Assembly: GCA_964350585.1 (NCBI GenBank)
Contig: CAYGKC010000002.1
Coordinates: 7,135-71,134, forward strand
Direction: 5' to 3'
Length of the DNA: 64,000 bases
Source of the DNA: JBAYJM01 sp964350585
Lineage (GTDB): Bacteria > Patescibacteriota > Patescibacteriia > 2-01-FULL-39-33
Shown here one piece after another: positions 55,840 through 64,000 of the stretch. Below the pieces are notes generated by a model. That model was not told the DNA's origin, did no database searches, and saw only the letters and a list, made by a program, of their open reading frames with translations. The translations under genes were made by a program, and so were the position numbers. The stretch's first letter is position 1, and every line of letters starts with the position of its first letter.

Positions 55840-58044
55840 ATGGAAAAAACAGTTGCCTCTAAAGTGCTTCAAGGCATAATCTGGCTAGGTTTTGCAGTAA
55901 TACTATTTAGTCCGCTTTATGTTAGTTCCAGCCTATTTTTCCCATTTATTGTTACAAAGACGGTAGTATTTATGATTACGGTAGAAATCATTTTTTTTGT
56001 TTTCTTGATTTTGGCATGGGTGGATCCCAAATACAAACTAAGATTTAATTTAGTTCTGCTTTTGATGCTTATTTATATCGGAATTTTAACATTAGCATCT
56101 TTATTGGGAAGTGATTTTTTTAAAAGCTTTTGGAGCAATAATGAAAGAAGCGACGGGATTTTGCTCTTGATCCATTTATTTTTATTTGTTTTTGTTTTAA
56201 CCAGTTTTTTGCGTAAGGTAAAGGAATGGCTGTATTTTTTTGACATATTTTTATTGGCCAGTTTGGCAGTAAGTATTGTAGCTTTAGACCAGTATTTAGC
56301 CTTAACTCTTTCGGGTTGGAAAGATCATTTCTTGCCATCTTCTAATGGAGCAAGATTAGCAGCGACAATTGGCAATGCAGGTTATGTCGGCGGATATATG
56401 GTTTTTGGTGTTTTTATTGGTTTATTCATGTTTTTTAGGAGAAAAAATTTATGGCTGAAACTCGCTTACGGTATTTTAGTAATATTGCAATTGTTTATAG
56501 CTTTGCAGACTTATACTAGAGGAGCATGGATTGCAATTGGTTTGCTTGGAGGAATTTTTGTTTTGTATTTGGCCTTATTTTACTTTAGTGATTTGAAATA
56601 CAAATACTTGAACGGAAAGATATTAAAGACTGTAGCTTTGGTTCTGATTGTTATAACTATTGCGTCCATGGGATTTATTTACGCAAATAAATCAAAGGAT
56701 TTTGTCCAAAAAAGTCCAGTATTATCAAGGTTGACATCCATCTCGTCGACTGATGGCACTGCCAACAACCGTATAGTAACCTGGGGCTTTGCTTGGCAGG
56801 GAATAAAAGAAAAGCCGATATTGGGTTATGGACAGGAAAACTTTTATCAGGTTTTTGATAAGTATTATACAACTGAAAATACAGAAGAATGGTTTGATAG
56901 ATCGCATAATATGGTTTTTGATAGGGCTGTTACTGGCGGATTTCTTGGATTAATTTCTTATTTTTTACTTTTGTTATTGCCTTTTTATTTTCTTTGGAAA
57001 TTTTATAAAAATTCTGAAAAAGACAGTGAAGATAAGGAAGTCCAGAAAAGCTTCGGGAAAAAATATTTTTTGCCGGTAATATTTACGATTTTGATTTTGG
57101 CATATATTATACAGAATTTGTTTATTTTTGAAGCGCTTGTAACTTATATACCTTTAATGTTTGTGTTGGCTTTTGTGGGTATGTACGGTCCTTCGTATGA
57201 ATTTAAATTTTTAGAAAATAAGAAGTTTAAATTTTATGCTATTATTTTGGTCGCAATATTTATTATTCCTAGCCTTTACATATTTAATTTAAAACCGCTT
57301 TACGCCAATGAGGATTTTATAAAAATAATGTCGTCCCAAAATAGCAGTTTTAAGCAAAAAATGGCTGCCTATGAAGAAGTATTTTCTAGAAATACTTTGG
57401 GAAATCAAGAATACAGAAGGTATTATTTCAACTTTTATCTTTCTAATTTACCCCAGTGGTTTAATAATGAAAGTTATAAAAAGCAGATATCCGTAGAAGA
57501 GATGGCAGGCATAACAAATAATGTTGTATATCAATTGAATAATCAACTGGAGGAAAACGATAAGGCAGTTACAAATCATTTAGTGGCGATGTCAGTATAT
57601 TTGATGGCTTCATCTTTTGATTCATCAAAACTGGATAATGCAATCGATTCTTTTGAGCAGGCAAAAAAATTAAGTCCGGGGCGACCTCAGGTTTATTATG
57701 GAGGAGCTGATTTGTATATGAACCTTGCCCATTATTATGCCTATTTAGATAAAACGGATAAAGCGGAAGAAGCAAGAAAAACTGCTGCCGACTTAATTTA
57801 TGAAGGATCTGTCAAAAATACTAACCTTGAAAAACAGGTGATGGAATTTGCTTATGTTTTGGGCGGTATATCTTCTGAACTTAAAAAATCGATTTTGACG
57901 CACGGATTTAAAGGAAAAAGTTCGGATGTTATTTTTGTAGAATTTAAAGATAAGATAAATAATTCAAGTTTGGATGAGTCTGTTAAAAGTGGTCTGATAG
58001 AATCATTAGTTGAGTCCTTCGATCTTCTTAAAAAATCCTCCTAG
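55840..58044 (+). CDS. O-antigen ligase/PglL-like protein with TPR tail
   Basis: A 734-residue polytopic protein with about 12 TM helices in residues 1-470, a Wzy/WaaL-type periplasmic loop (TYTRGAWIAI, then NRIVTWGFAWQGIKEKPILGYGQENF and RSHNMVFDRAVTGG), and a C-terminal helical tail (about 540-700) with TPR-like repeats (SFEQAKKLSPGRPQVYYGGADLYM). The Wzy_C block with His and Arg suits transfer of polyprenyl-linked glycan to an acceptor, either lipid or protein. The position after the S-layer-like gene favours surface glycosylation. The acceptor is inferred. Confidence 0.8.
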   Translation: MEKTVASKVLQGIIWLGFAVILFSPLYVSSSLFFPFIVTKTVVFMITVEIIFFVFLILAWVDPKYKLRFNLVLLLMLIYIGILTLASLLGSDFFKSFWSNNERSDGILLLIHLFLFVFVLTSFLRKVKEWLYFFDIFLLASLAVSIVALDQYLALTLSGWKDHFLPSSNGARLAATIGNAGYVGGYMVFGVFIGLFMFFRRKNLWLKLAYGILVILQLFIALQTYTRGAWIAIGLLGGIFVLYLALFYFSDLKYKYLNGKILKTVALVLIVITIASMGFIYANKSKDFVQKSPVLSRLTSISSTDGTANNRIVTWGFAWQGIKEKPILGYGQENFYQVFDKYYTTENTEEWFDRSHNMVFDRAVTGGFLGLISYFLLLLLPFYFLWKFYKNSEKDSEDKEVQKSFGKKYFLPVIFTILILAYIIQNLFIFEALVTYIPLMFVLAFVGMYGPSYEFKFLENKKFKFYAIILVAIFIIPSLYIFNLKPLYANEDFIKIMSSQNSSFKQKMAAYEEVFSRNTLGNQEYRRYYFNFYLSNLPQWFNNESYKKQISVEEMAGITNNVVYQLNNQLEENDKAVTNHLVAMSVYLMASSFDSSKLDNAIDSFEQAKKLSPGRPQVYYGGADLYMNLAHYYAYLDKTDKAEEARKTAADLIYEGSVKNTNLEKQVMEFAYVLGGISSELKKSILTHGFKGKSSDVIFVEFKDKINNSSLDESVKSGLIESLVESFDLLKKSS

Positions 58045-58063
58045 TTGACTATTTTGATACTTA

Positions 58064-58092
58064 TTGACACCTTTTTATTATAATTGTATACT
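58064..58092 (+). promoter_or_regulatory. Promoter of the HTH-gmd-fcl operon
   Basis: TTGACA (58064-58069), 17-base spacer, TATACT (58087-58092), leader about 12 bases. Confidence 0.7.
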
Positions 58093-58110
58093 TCAGAATA
58101 ATATAAAAAT

Positions 58111-58356
58111 ATGTCTGAGATAAATCCAAACGAAGTATATACGACAAAAGAAGCAGAAAAGCTGTTAAAAATAAGTACCAGTACCGTTAAGAGGCTGTTG
58201 AAAAGCGGTTTGATTAGGGCAAATAAAATAGGAGGTCAGTACAGGATTTTGGGGCATGAGTTATTAAGGTTGGTTTCGGTGGATGTGGATAAAAAGGCTA
58301 CTGATGTTTATCAAAAAATCAAAATAGCTACTATAAATAAGGTTAAAGATTGGTAA
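58111..58356 (+). CDS. Small HTH (excisionase-like) protein
   Basis: An 81-residue protein with an N-terminal helix-turn-helix (VYTTKEAEKLLKISTSTVKRLLKSG, residues 9-33) and a short wing (IRANKIGGQYRI), of the excisionase/MerR-like class also seen at 48492. It is followed after one base by gmd, so it is the first gene of the fucose operon and may regulate it. Confidence 0.8.
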   Translation: MSEINPNEVYTTKEAEKLLKISTSTVKRLLKSGLIRANKIGGQYRILGHELLRLVSVDVDKKATDVYQKIKIATINKVKDW

Positions 58357-58357
58357 T

Positions 58358-59425
58358 ATGAAAAAAGCATTAATAACTGGAATTACAGGGCAAGACGGTT
58401 CATACCTGGCTGAATTTTTACTGAAGTCTGGTTACCAGGTTCACGGCATAATTCGCCGATCTTCCTCATTTAACACAAAAAGGATAGATCATCTTTATCA
58501 GGATCCTCATAGCAATAGCGTGAACTTGTTTTTACATTATGGCGATCTTTCGGACAGTAGTAGCTTGTCCAGATTGATAGAAAAAATTAAGCCTGATGAA
58601 ATATACAATCTTGGCGCACAAAGTCATGTAAGAGTCAGTTTTGACACTCCTGAGTATACTTCAGATGTTGTCGCTCTTGGTACACTAAGGATTTTAGACG
58701 CAATCAGAGAAACCGGAATTAGTACAAAGTTTTACCAAGCGTCGTCTTCGGAGATGTTCGGTTTGGTGCAGGAAGTCCCTCAGAAGGAAACAACGCCGTT
58801 TTATCCTCGTTCTCCATATGGATGCGCGAAGGTTTTTGCATATTGGATAACAAAAAACTACAGGGAGAGTTATAACTTATTTGCTTGCAACGGTATATTG
58901 TTTAACCATGAATCTCCAAGAAGGGGAGAGACTTTTGTTACCAAAAAAATTACCCACGGTCTGGCAAAAATTAAATTAGGTTTGCAGGATAAGATTTTTC
59001 TTGGAAATTTGGATGCCAAAAGAGATTGGGGATTTGCGGGAGATTATGTGAAAGCGATGTGGCTTATGCTTCAAAGCTCGACTCCCGATGATTATGTTAT
59101 TGCAACAGGAGAAACGCATAGCGTGAGGGAATTCATTGAGGAAGCAGTTAAAATTCTAGATATTGACTTGGTTTGGCAGGGCGAGGGTCTGGAAGAAAAA
59201 GGAATTGATGAAAGGACAGGCAAATCTATAATAGAAATAGATCAGAGATATTTTAGGCCGGCTGAAGTGGCTTTGCTTTTGGGCGATCCGTCAAAGGCAA
59301 AAGAAAAACTAGGCTGGAGTCCGGAAGTTAGTTTTAAGGATTTGGTAAAAATGATGGTTGATTATGATTTTAATGAAGAAAAAGTTTTAGCGAATTCTTC
59401 AATTTTAATACCAAAGCTAGTATGA
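58358..59425 (+). CDS. gmd: GDP-mannose 4,6-dehydratase
   Basis: A 355-residue extended SDR. NAD loop GITGQDGSY (residues 8-16), the RRSSSFNTKRIDHLYQDPH block, YGDLSDSSSL, catalytic YxxxK in YGCAK, and NHESPRRGETFVTKK at about 192-206. Converts GDP-mannose to GDP-4-keto-6-deoxymannose, the first step to GDP-L-fucose and GDP-rhamnose. Full length. Overlaps fcl in an ATGA junction. Confidence 0.95.
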   Translation: MKKALITGITGQDGSYLAEFLLKSGYQVHGIIRRSSSFNTKRIDHLYQDPHSNSVNLFLHYGDLSDSSSLSRLIEKIKPDEIYNLGAQSHVRVSFDTPEYTSDVVALGTLRILDAIRETGISTKFYQASSSEMFGLVQEVPQKETTPFYPRSPYGCAKVFAYWITKNYRESYNLFACNGILFNHESPRRGETFVTKKITHGLAKIKLGLQDKIFLGNLDAKRDWGFAGDYVKAMWLMLQSSTPDDYVIATGETHSVREFIEEAVKILDIDLVWQGEGLEEKGIDERTGKSIIEIDQRYFRPAEVALLLGDPSKAKEKLGWSPEVSFKDLVKMMVDYDFNEEKVLANSSILIPKLV

Positions 59426-60381
59426 TGGATAAAAATTCAAAAATATTTATAGCGGGACATAGGGGCTTAGTCGGCTCTGCTTTGGTTAAATCATTAAAGG
59501 CGCAGGGTTACGAAAATTTATTACTAAGGACTTTTGATGAGCTTGACTTAACTAATCAAGAAAAAACAGCGGATTTTTTCCTTAAGGAAAAGCCGGAATA
59601 CGTTTTTTTGGCTGCAGCCAAGGTGGGAGGAATTATGGCAAATAACACTTATCCGGCTGAATTTATTTATGATAACTTACAGATTCAAAATAATGTTATA
59701 CACCATGCTTATGTAAGCGGTGTAAAAAAGTTATTGTTTCTTGGTTCAGTATGTATCTATCCCAAAATTTGTCCACAGCCGATAAAAGAGGAGTATCTTT
59801 TGTCTGGATACTTGGAGCCGACAAATGAACCTTATGCCATAGCTAAAATAGCAGGTATTAAAATGTGTCAAAGTTATAATAGGCAATACGGGACAAATTT
59901 TGTTGCCGTGATGCCGACAAATCTTTATGGCCCGAATGACAATTTTGATCTGCAAAATTCCCATGTATTACCGGCGCTTATCAGAAAATTTCACGAAGCA
60001 AAAGTAAAAAACGAAAAGCATGTCCAAGTTTGGGGCAGTGGGACTGTTTATCGTGAATTTATGCATGTTGAAGATATGGCTGATGGATGCGTTTTTTTGA
60101 TGAATCATTATAACCCGACAAAAGAACAGAATGAAAAGGGAGATATATTCGTAAATTTAGGAGTTGGGTATGACTTAACTATAAAAGAGCTTGCAGAAAA
60201 GGTTAAAGAAATAGTGGGATTTGAGGGTGAATTAATCTGGGATTCCACTAAGCCTGACGGCACCCCGAAAAGAATTTTGGATATTTCAAGGACTGTTAGT
60301 TTTTGGAAGCCAAAAGTTGATCTTAATGATGGTATAAGGACAACTTATCAGTGGTTTAAGGATAAATGGATGAATATTTAA
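59422..60381 (+). CDS. fcl: GDP-L-fucose synthase
   Basis: A 319-residue epimerase/reductase with GHRGLVGSA (residues 11-19), the AAKVGGI block, catalytic YAIAK and the C-terminal YDLTIKELAEKV region. It produces GDP-L-fucose from the Gmd product. The first ATG overlaps the gmd stop; the second ATG three bases later is equally possible. Together with gmd it gives this strain an activated deoxy sugar for surface glycans. Confidence 0.94.
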   Translation: MMDKNSKIFIAGHRGLVGSALVKSLKAQGYENLLLRTFDELDLTNQEKTADFFLKEKPEYVFLAAAKVGGIMANNTYPAEFIYDNLQIQNNVIHHAYVSGVKKLLFLGSVCIYPKICPQPIKEEYLLSGYLEPTNEPYAIAKIAGIKMCQSYNRQYGTNFVAVMPTNLYGPNDNFDLQNSHVLPALIRKFHEAKVKNEKHVQVWGSGTVYREFMHVEDMADGCVFLMNHYNPTKEQNEKGDIFVNLGVGYDLTIKELAEKVKEIVGFEGELIWDSTKPDGTPKRILDISRTVSFWKPKVDLNDGIRTTYQWFKDKWMNI

Positions 60382-60423
60382 AAAGAATGAACATTTGAAA
60401 AATATTATAATCATAAATAGAAA

Positions 60424-61308
60424 ATGGATAAAAATGAAGAAAGTTATTCAATCGGTTTAGTAACATATGTAAATAGGTACTATGCATTCTTAAAGCCTAC
60501 AATCAATAGTTTGATAAAAAATTTTCCTGATAAGCAAATTATTTGTGTTATAAACGGTCACCCGAATAAAACAAAGCACATAAAATATCTGAGAGAAATT
60601 ACTAACTTTTTATCCAATTTCTCAAATATCAAATATATTACTTGGGAGGACCATCAATCACTGGCCAAATGTTGGAATTGGATAGTATTGATGTCTTCAA
60701 ATTCAAAGATTTTGATTTTAAACGATGATTTATTGATTAAATCTGATTTTAGACAAAGCTTTAAAAGCAGATTAAATGAAAAAAAAGATTTTTTTGCTAT
60801 TAACGGTAGCTGGTCGCATTTTTTGGTTAATAAAAGTTTAATTAAGAAAGTAGGATGGTTTGATGAGAGATTCCGTGGTATTGGATACGAAGATGGTGAC
60901 TATTTATTAAGAATGGCTCAAACCGGAATAAAGCCTGTAAGTTTAAGATGTTCGGGAATAGAAAATCTAGTAGTACCTCAGGATTTGGATGCCTCATATA
61001 GCCAAATTTCTTCAAGTGAAATAATTAACAAATATGCCGACGTTAATTATAAGTTTATGGGGGAAAAATGGCATTTTAATCACATTCATGGAGAAAATGG
61101 ATTATTTGACATAAGCTGTGAATGGAATAATGAAATTTTGAAAGCAAGTTTAAAAAAGGGAATGGAAACGCCCATATTCTATGAATATTCACTACTGGAA
61201 AATTTTGATATGGATTTTGCACCAGCGAAAATTAAAGTTGAAAAAAAATATTTAAAANNNNNNNNNNGTAATACAAATACTAAAAAATTATGTCAAATTT
61301 TGAAATAG
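60424..61308 (+). CDS. Glycosyltransferase-like protein, interrupted by gap
   Basis: About 278 readable residues, then four codons of N and a short tail. The fold is GT-A like: GLVTYVNRYYAFLKPTINSLI at the start, a DDDLLI-type Asp pair (LILNDDLLIKSDF), and the FDERFRGIGYEDGDYLLRMAQTG block near residues 147-170 that marks many GT2 enzymes. The reading frame runs through a 10-N gap and overlaps the next start by 19 bases, so the C-terminus is not reliable. Confidence 0.7.
   Translation: MDKNEESYSIGLVTYVNRYYAFLKPTINSLIKNFPDKQIICVINGHPNKTKHIKYLREITNFLSNFSNIKYITWEDHQSLAKCWNWIVLMSSNSKILILNDDLLIKSDFRQSFKSRLNEKKDFFAINGSWSHFLVNKSLIKKVGWFDERFRGIGYEDGDYLLRMAQTGIKPVSLRCSGIENLVVPQDLDASYSQISSSEIINKYADVNYKFMGEKWHFNHIHGENGLFDISCEWNNEILKASLKKGMETPIFYEYSLLENFDMDFAPAKIKVEKKYLKXXXXNTNTKKLCQILK
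61258..61267. other. Assembly gap (10 N)
   Basis: Ten N inside the glycosyltransferase frame. Size probably nominal. Sequences on the two sides are not identical. Confidence 0.98.
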
Positions 61309-62318
61309 AAAACAGTAAAAAGGAAAAATCTTTTACCTCAACGGGAGAAAAAATTCTTTATCATAAAGAAGCAATTAATGATTTATATAAATCCAAAAAT
61401 CATCCTATTGTAATGCATATAATGCCCACAGAAAAGTGTAACTTAAATTGTGTATTTTGTTCAGTTGCTCAAAGGGGTGAAGAGGGTAAACTTTTCCCTG
61501 ATCTTACGATGGAACAAATAAAGCACACTGTATCTTTTTTTAAATCAATGGGTCTTAAGGCTGTAATCTTAAGTGGTGGAGGAGAACCTACAATATATCC
61601 CAATATTAATAATTTACTTGAATATTTGCTTTCTGAAGAGTTGGAAATTGGATTAATTACTAACGGTTTAATGCTGAAGAATATTAAAAGCATATATTTA
61701 CATGAAATAACTTGGATAAGAATTTCAATTAACTCTCTTGATTATGTTGATGATATAGAAATTCCCAAATTAAAAGATAAAACTACACTAGGTTTTAGTT
61801 ATATTTGGAATCCACTTACCTCAGAAGAACTTCTTCAAAAAATAAAAAACAAAGTAAATTTAATTTCAAATTTTAATAGTGTTAGTTATGTAAGATTACT
61901 TCCAGATTGCAATTTAGATTCAGAAAAATTAGAGGAAGCTCATAAGTTAATAAGAAAAGTTGCTCAAAGGCTAGGTGAACCATTTTTTCATCAGTATAAA
62001 ATTCATCAGACGCCATCAGAATGTCATCTAGGAAGAGTGCATCCCGTATTGTATACTGATGGATATATTTATCCCTGCGATTCTCTTGTTCTAAATTCTC
62101 CATTGGAGGAAAGGAAATTTCATAGAGATTATGCTTTATGTAAATGGGATAAAGTAGATAACTTTTATTCAAAACCAATCAATGGCTCCCTTTTAGATAC
62201 TAAAAGATGTCCTAATTGTGTATTTTACAACCAAAATGAAGTTTTGAAAAAAATTATTAGTAAAAAAAACATTACCTTTCATTGCGAAGAGCATTTGAAA
62301 CATATAAATTTTATTTAA
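61290..62318 (+). CDS. Radical SAM protein with SPASM-like tail
   Basis: A 342-residue radical SAM enzyme. The cluster motif is C50-x3-C54-x2-C57 (TEKCNLNCVFC), followed by LSGGGEPT. The C-terminal region adds further cysteines (CHLGRVHPVLYTDGYIYPC near 240-260, RCPNCVF, FHCEEH) in the manner of SPASM domains that hold auxiliary clusters. Substrate unknown. Such enzymes occur in sugar-modification and peptide-modification clusters. It lies between glycosyltransferase and methyltransferase genes, so a role in decorating the glycan is inferred. Confidence 0.85.
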   Translation: MSNFEIENSKKEKSFTSTGEKILYHKEAINDLYKSKNHPIVMHIMPTEKCNLNCVFCSVAQRGEEGKLFPDLTMEQIKHTVSFFKSMGLKAVILSGGGEPTIYPNINNLLEYLLSEELEIGLITNGLMLKNIKSIYLHEITWIRISINSLDYVDDIEIPKLKDKTTLGFSYIWNPLTSEELLQKIKNKVNLISNFNSVSYVRLLPDCNLDSEKLEEAHKLIRKVAQRLGEPFFHQYKIHQTPSECHLGRVHPVLYTDGYIYPCDSLVLNSPLEERKFHRDYALCKWDKVDNFYSKPINGSLLDTKRCPNCVFYNQNEVLKKIISKKNITFHCEEHLKHINFI

Positions 62319-62322
62319 TATT

Positions 62323-62982
62323 ATGAAAAGCGAATTTGACATGGACTATTTTGAAAATGGAATAACAACTGGTAAATCGTGTTACTTAAATTACCGTTGG
62401 ATGCCGGAATTAACTATTAAAATGGCCCATTCTTTAATACAATTTTTAAACTTAAAAAGTAATGAAAAAATATTAGATTTCGGCTGTGCTAAAGGTTATT
62501 TAGTCAAAGCGTTAAGAATACTTGACGTAGATGCCTATGGATGCGATATTTCTGAATATGCGATTAATAACGCTGATCAGGAAATTAAGGAATATTGCAG
62601 TATTTTAGAAAATAATTTAGAGAAGATATACAGTGAAAAAAAATTTGATTGGATTATAACTAAGGATGTTTTAGAACATATGGAAGAAATAGATATAGAC
62701 AATTTTTTGAAGGATTCTTTGGAAATAACTGATAAGATGTTTCATGTCGTTCCTTTGGGTAATAACAATCGTAACTATATAGTTCCTGCCTATGAATTGG
62801 ATAAAACTCATATACAAAAAATGCCAGTTGAGTGGTGGATTAGCAAATTTAAAAATAATGGATGGGGTATTGTTGAGCATTTTTTCAACGTAAGGGGGGT
62901 GAAAGATAATTGGACAAAAGAATATGAGTATGGAAATGGTTTTTTTGTATTGAAAAAAACGCAATTAAATAATACTCATTAA
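62323..62982 (+). CDS. Class I SAM-dependent methyltransferase
   Basis: A 219-residue methyltransferase with motif I ILDFGCAKGYL (about residues 50-60), motif II at DAYGCDISEYAINNA (about 70-84), and DWITKDVLEHM-type motif IV (WIITKDVLEHMEEIDID). Sugar O- or N-methylation is likely from context. Four bases after the radical SAM gene and three before the next glycosyltransferase, so these are one operon. Confidence 0.85.
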   Translation: MKSEFDMDYFENGITTGKSCYLNYRWMPELTIKMAHSLIQFLNLKSNEKILDFGCAKGYLVKALRILDVDAYGCDISEYAINNADQEIKEYCSILENNLEKIYSEKKFDWIITKDVLEHMEEIDIDNFLKDSLEITDKMFHVVPLGNNNRNYIVPAYELDKTHIQKMPVEWWISKFKNNGWGIVEHFFNVRGVKDNWTKEYEYGNGFFVLKKTQLNNTH

Positions 62983-62985
62983 AAT

Positions 62986-63984
62986 ATGAAAGTTATTGCC
63001 TTATTGCCTTTTAAAAATGAAGAGCTAATTCTTCCAACTTATTTATCGTCAATGACTCAAATAGCTGATCAGATTATTGCTATTGACGACGGATCGACTG
63101 ATAATTCTAGGGCTATTGTTGAGGCAGCAGGGGGTTTAGTAATCCCTAATTCTTCTATTGTTGATCTAGGGTGGGCTGAGGAATCTATTCGAAATAATTT
63201 ATTGAAATTAGGAAGAGAAAATGGAGGGACTCACTTTATTTCTTTAGATGCTGATGAAGCTTTTACCTTTCCTTTTGTTGAAAATTCAAAAAAATATCTG
63301 AACCAAATGAATCCAGGGCAAATTTTATATTTGCAATTTTTAGCGCTATGGAAAAGTAATTATTATTATAGAAATGATAATAGCGTTTGGAGTAATAATT
63401 TTAAAGATTTTATTTTTTGTGATGATGGAATATCTAATTATGATAGTTATGGTTTTATGCATACTGTTCGTAGAACACCTGGTAAAAATAACTTATCAAA
63501 AAGAATTATCGTACCAGTTAAGGAGGGTGCAGTTTTGCATTTTCAATTTGCTAATTGGAGTATATTCCAAATTAAACAATCATTATATAGATGTTGGGAA
63601 TTAATAGATGGAACAAAAAATGCTGTGAAGGTTAATGCTTCATATTCAATGACCTTAGATGACCCAAAGGCAATAGTAGAAGAAATTCCTAAAGAATGGT
63701 TTAAGGGTTTGACTATGCCTAATGATAGCACAAATATGCCATGGCACTTTCAAGCTGTTTTTAAATTATTCCAAAAACATGGCATAGAATTTTTTGAACA
63801 ATTGGAAATTTGGCATGTATCTGAATTCAAAGATGAATTTATCAAACAAAAGAATAGGGTTCCAAAATCAAGAAGAGAGTTCATTGGTTATGCGATTATA
63901 AAAGCAGTACGCGATGGACTAAAAAGAAAAGTTAAATTTCTTTTGTATTATTTGATAAAATTGATGTTTCGAAATAATAAATAG
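62986..63984 (+). CDS. GT2 glycosyltransferase
   Basis: A 332-residue GT-A family protein: VIALLPFKNEELILPTYLSSM at the start, IAIDDGSTDNSRAIVEAAG (residues about 31-49) and the DxD-type SLDADEAFTF near residue 86. The C-terminal half includes HVSEFKDEF and a short hydrophobic tail (KFLLYYLIKLMF) that may associate with the membrane. Last gene in the window; the operon probably continues beyond. Confidence 0.8.
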   Translation: MKVIALLPFKNEELILPTYLSSMTQIADQIIAIDDGSTDNSRAIVEAAGGLVIPNSSIVDLGWAEESIRNNLLKLGRENGGTHFISLDADEAFTFPFVENSKKYLNQMNPGQILYLQFLALWKSNYYYRNDNSVWSNNFKDFIFCDDGISNYDSYGFMHTVRRTPGKNNLSKRIIVPVKEGAVLHFQFANWSIFQIKQSLYRCWELIDGTKNAVKVNASYSMTLDDPKAIVEEIPKEWFKGLTMPNDSTNMPWHFQAVFKLFQKHGIEFFEQLEIWHVSEFKDEFIKQKNRVPKSRREFIGYAIIKAVRDGLKRKVKFLLYYLIKLMFRNNK

Positions 63985-64000
63985 TTTTGATGATAAATAC

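Noticed and set aside
58111..58356. Excisionase-like HTH proteins as evidence for an integrated phage or integrative element
   Set aside because: No integrase, attachment-site repeat or phage structural gene is near. Position directly before gmd fits a local regulator.

Overview
The window looks like a chromosomal scaffold from a member of the Candidate Phyla Radiation (Patescibacteria, probably Parcubacteria-like). The evidence is low GC, many short co-directional genes, few strong Shine-Dalgarno sites, promoters lying almost on start codons, lineage-style conserved unknowns (DUF5667, DUF5680, small KGG-like proteins), a very large secreted surface protein beside an ECF sigma factor, and almost no biosynthetic metabolism. 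UGA is used as a stop at several places (for example 19639-19641 and 23085-23087), so this is not a UGA-glycine lineage. Three runs of N mark scaffold joins (10596-10695, 31708-31807, 61258-61267). The middle one is false, because the same 55 bases flank it on both sides.

Layout. 1-7.5 kb: small unknowns, a flavodoxin, tRNA-Thr, L33, an aberrant tRNA-Trp, an ABC exporter, two KGG-like mini-proteins, a penicillin-binding D,D-carboxypeptidase and a SanA-like protein. 7.5-16.3 kb: typA, HU, a MurG-like glycosyltransferase, a SpoU methyltransferase, a phosphoribosyltransferase-like protein, a tRNA-Pro with a broken acceptor stem, an RmlD-like reductase and uppS. Between them sit isolated cassette genes with their own consensus promoters, strong ribosome sites and terminators. 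16.4-25 kb: rarA, a PlsC-like acyltransferase, Nudix, a stand-alone EF-Tu domain-2 protein, queH, and a membrane-protein cluster ending in an HtrA-like protein without catalytic residues. 25-37 kb: dnaE, miaB, miaA, gatB and guaB. 37-42.7 kb (minus strand): a thymidylate operon (dNMP kinase-like, tmk, tmk-like, thyX) and secE-nusG-rplK-rplA with an L1 autoregulatory leader. 42.7-48.9 kb (minus strand): small accessory genes including def, a P-loop kinase fused to a PP-loop ATPase, a cupin pseudogene and an HTH regulator with a tandem palindromic operator.

49-64 kb is the most coherent block and looks like a cell-surface programme. An ECF sigma factor with one housekeeping and two ECF-type promoters overlaps its DUF5667 partner. 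Next come a structured leader RNA, a 1159-residue S-layer-like protein, a dolichol-phosphate-mannose-type glycosyltransferase, an O-antigen-ligase/PglL-like protein, a small HTH protein, gmd and fcl for GDP-L-fucose, then glycosyltransferases, a radical SAM protein and a methyltransferase running off the end. I infer that the envelope protein is made, sensed and glycosylated from this neighbourhood. No CRISPR array, insertion sequence, rRNA gene or replication origin was seen.
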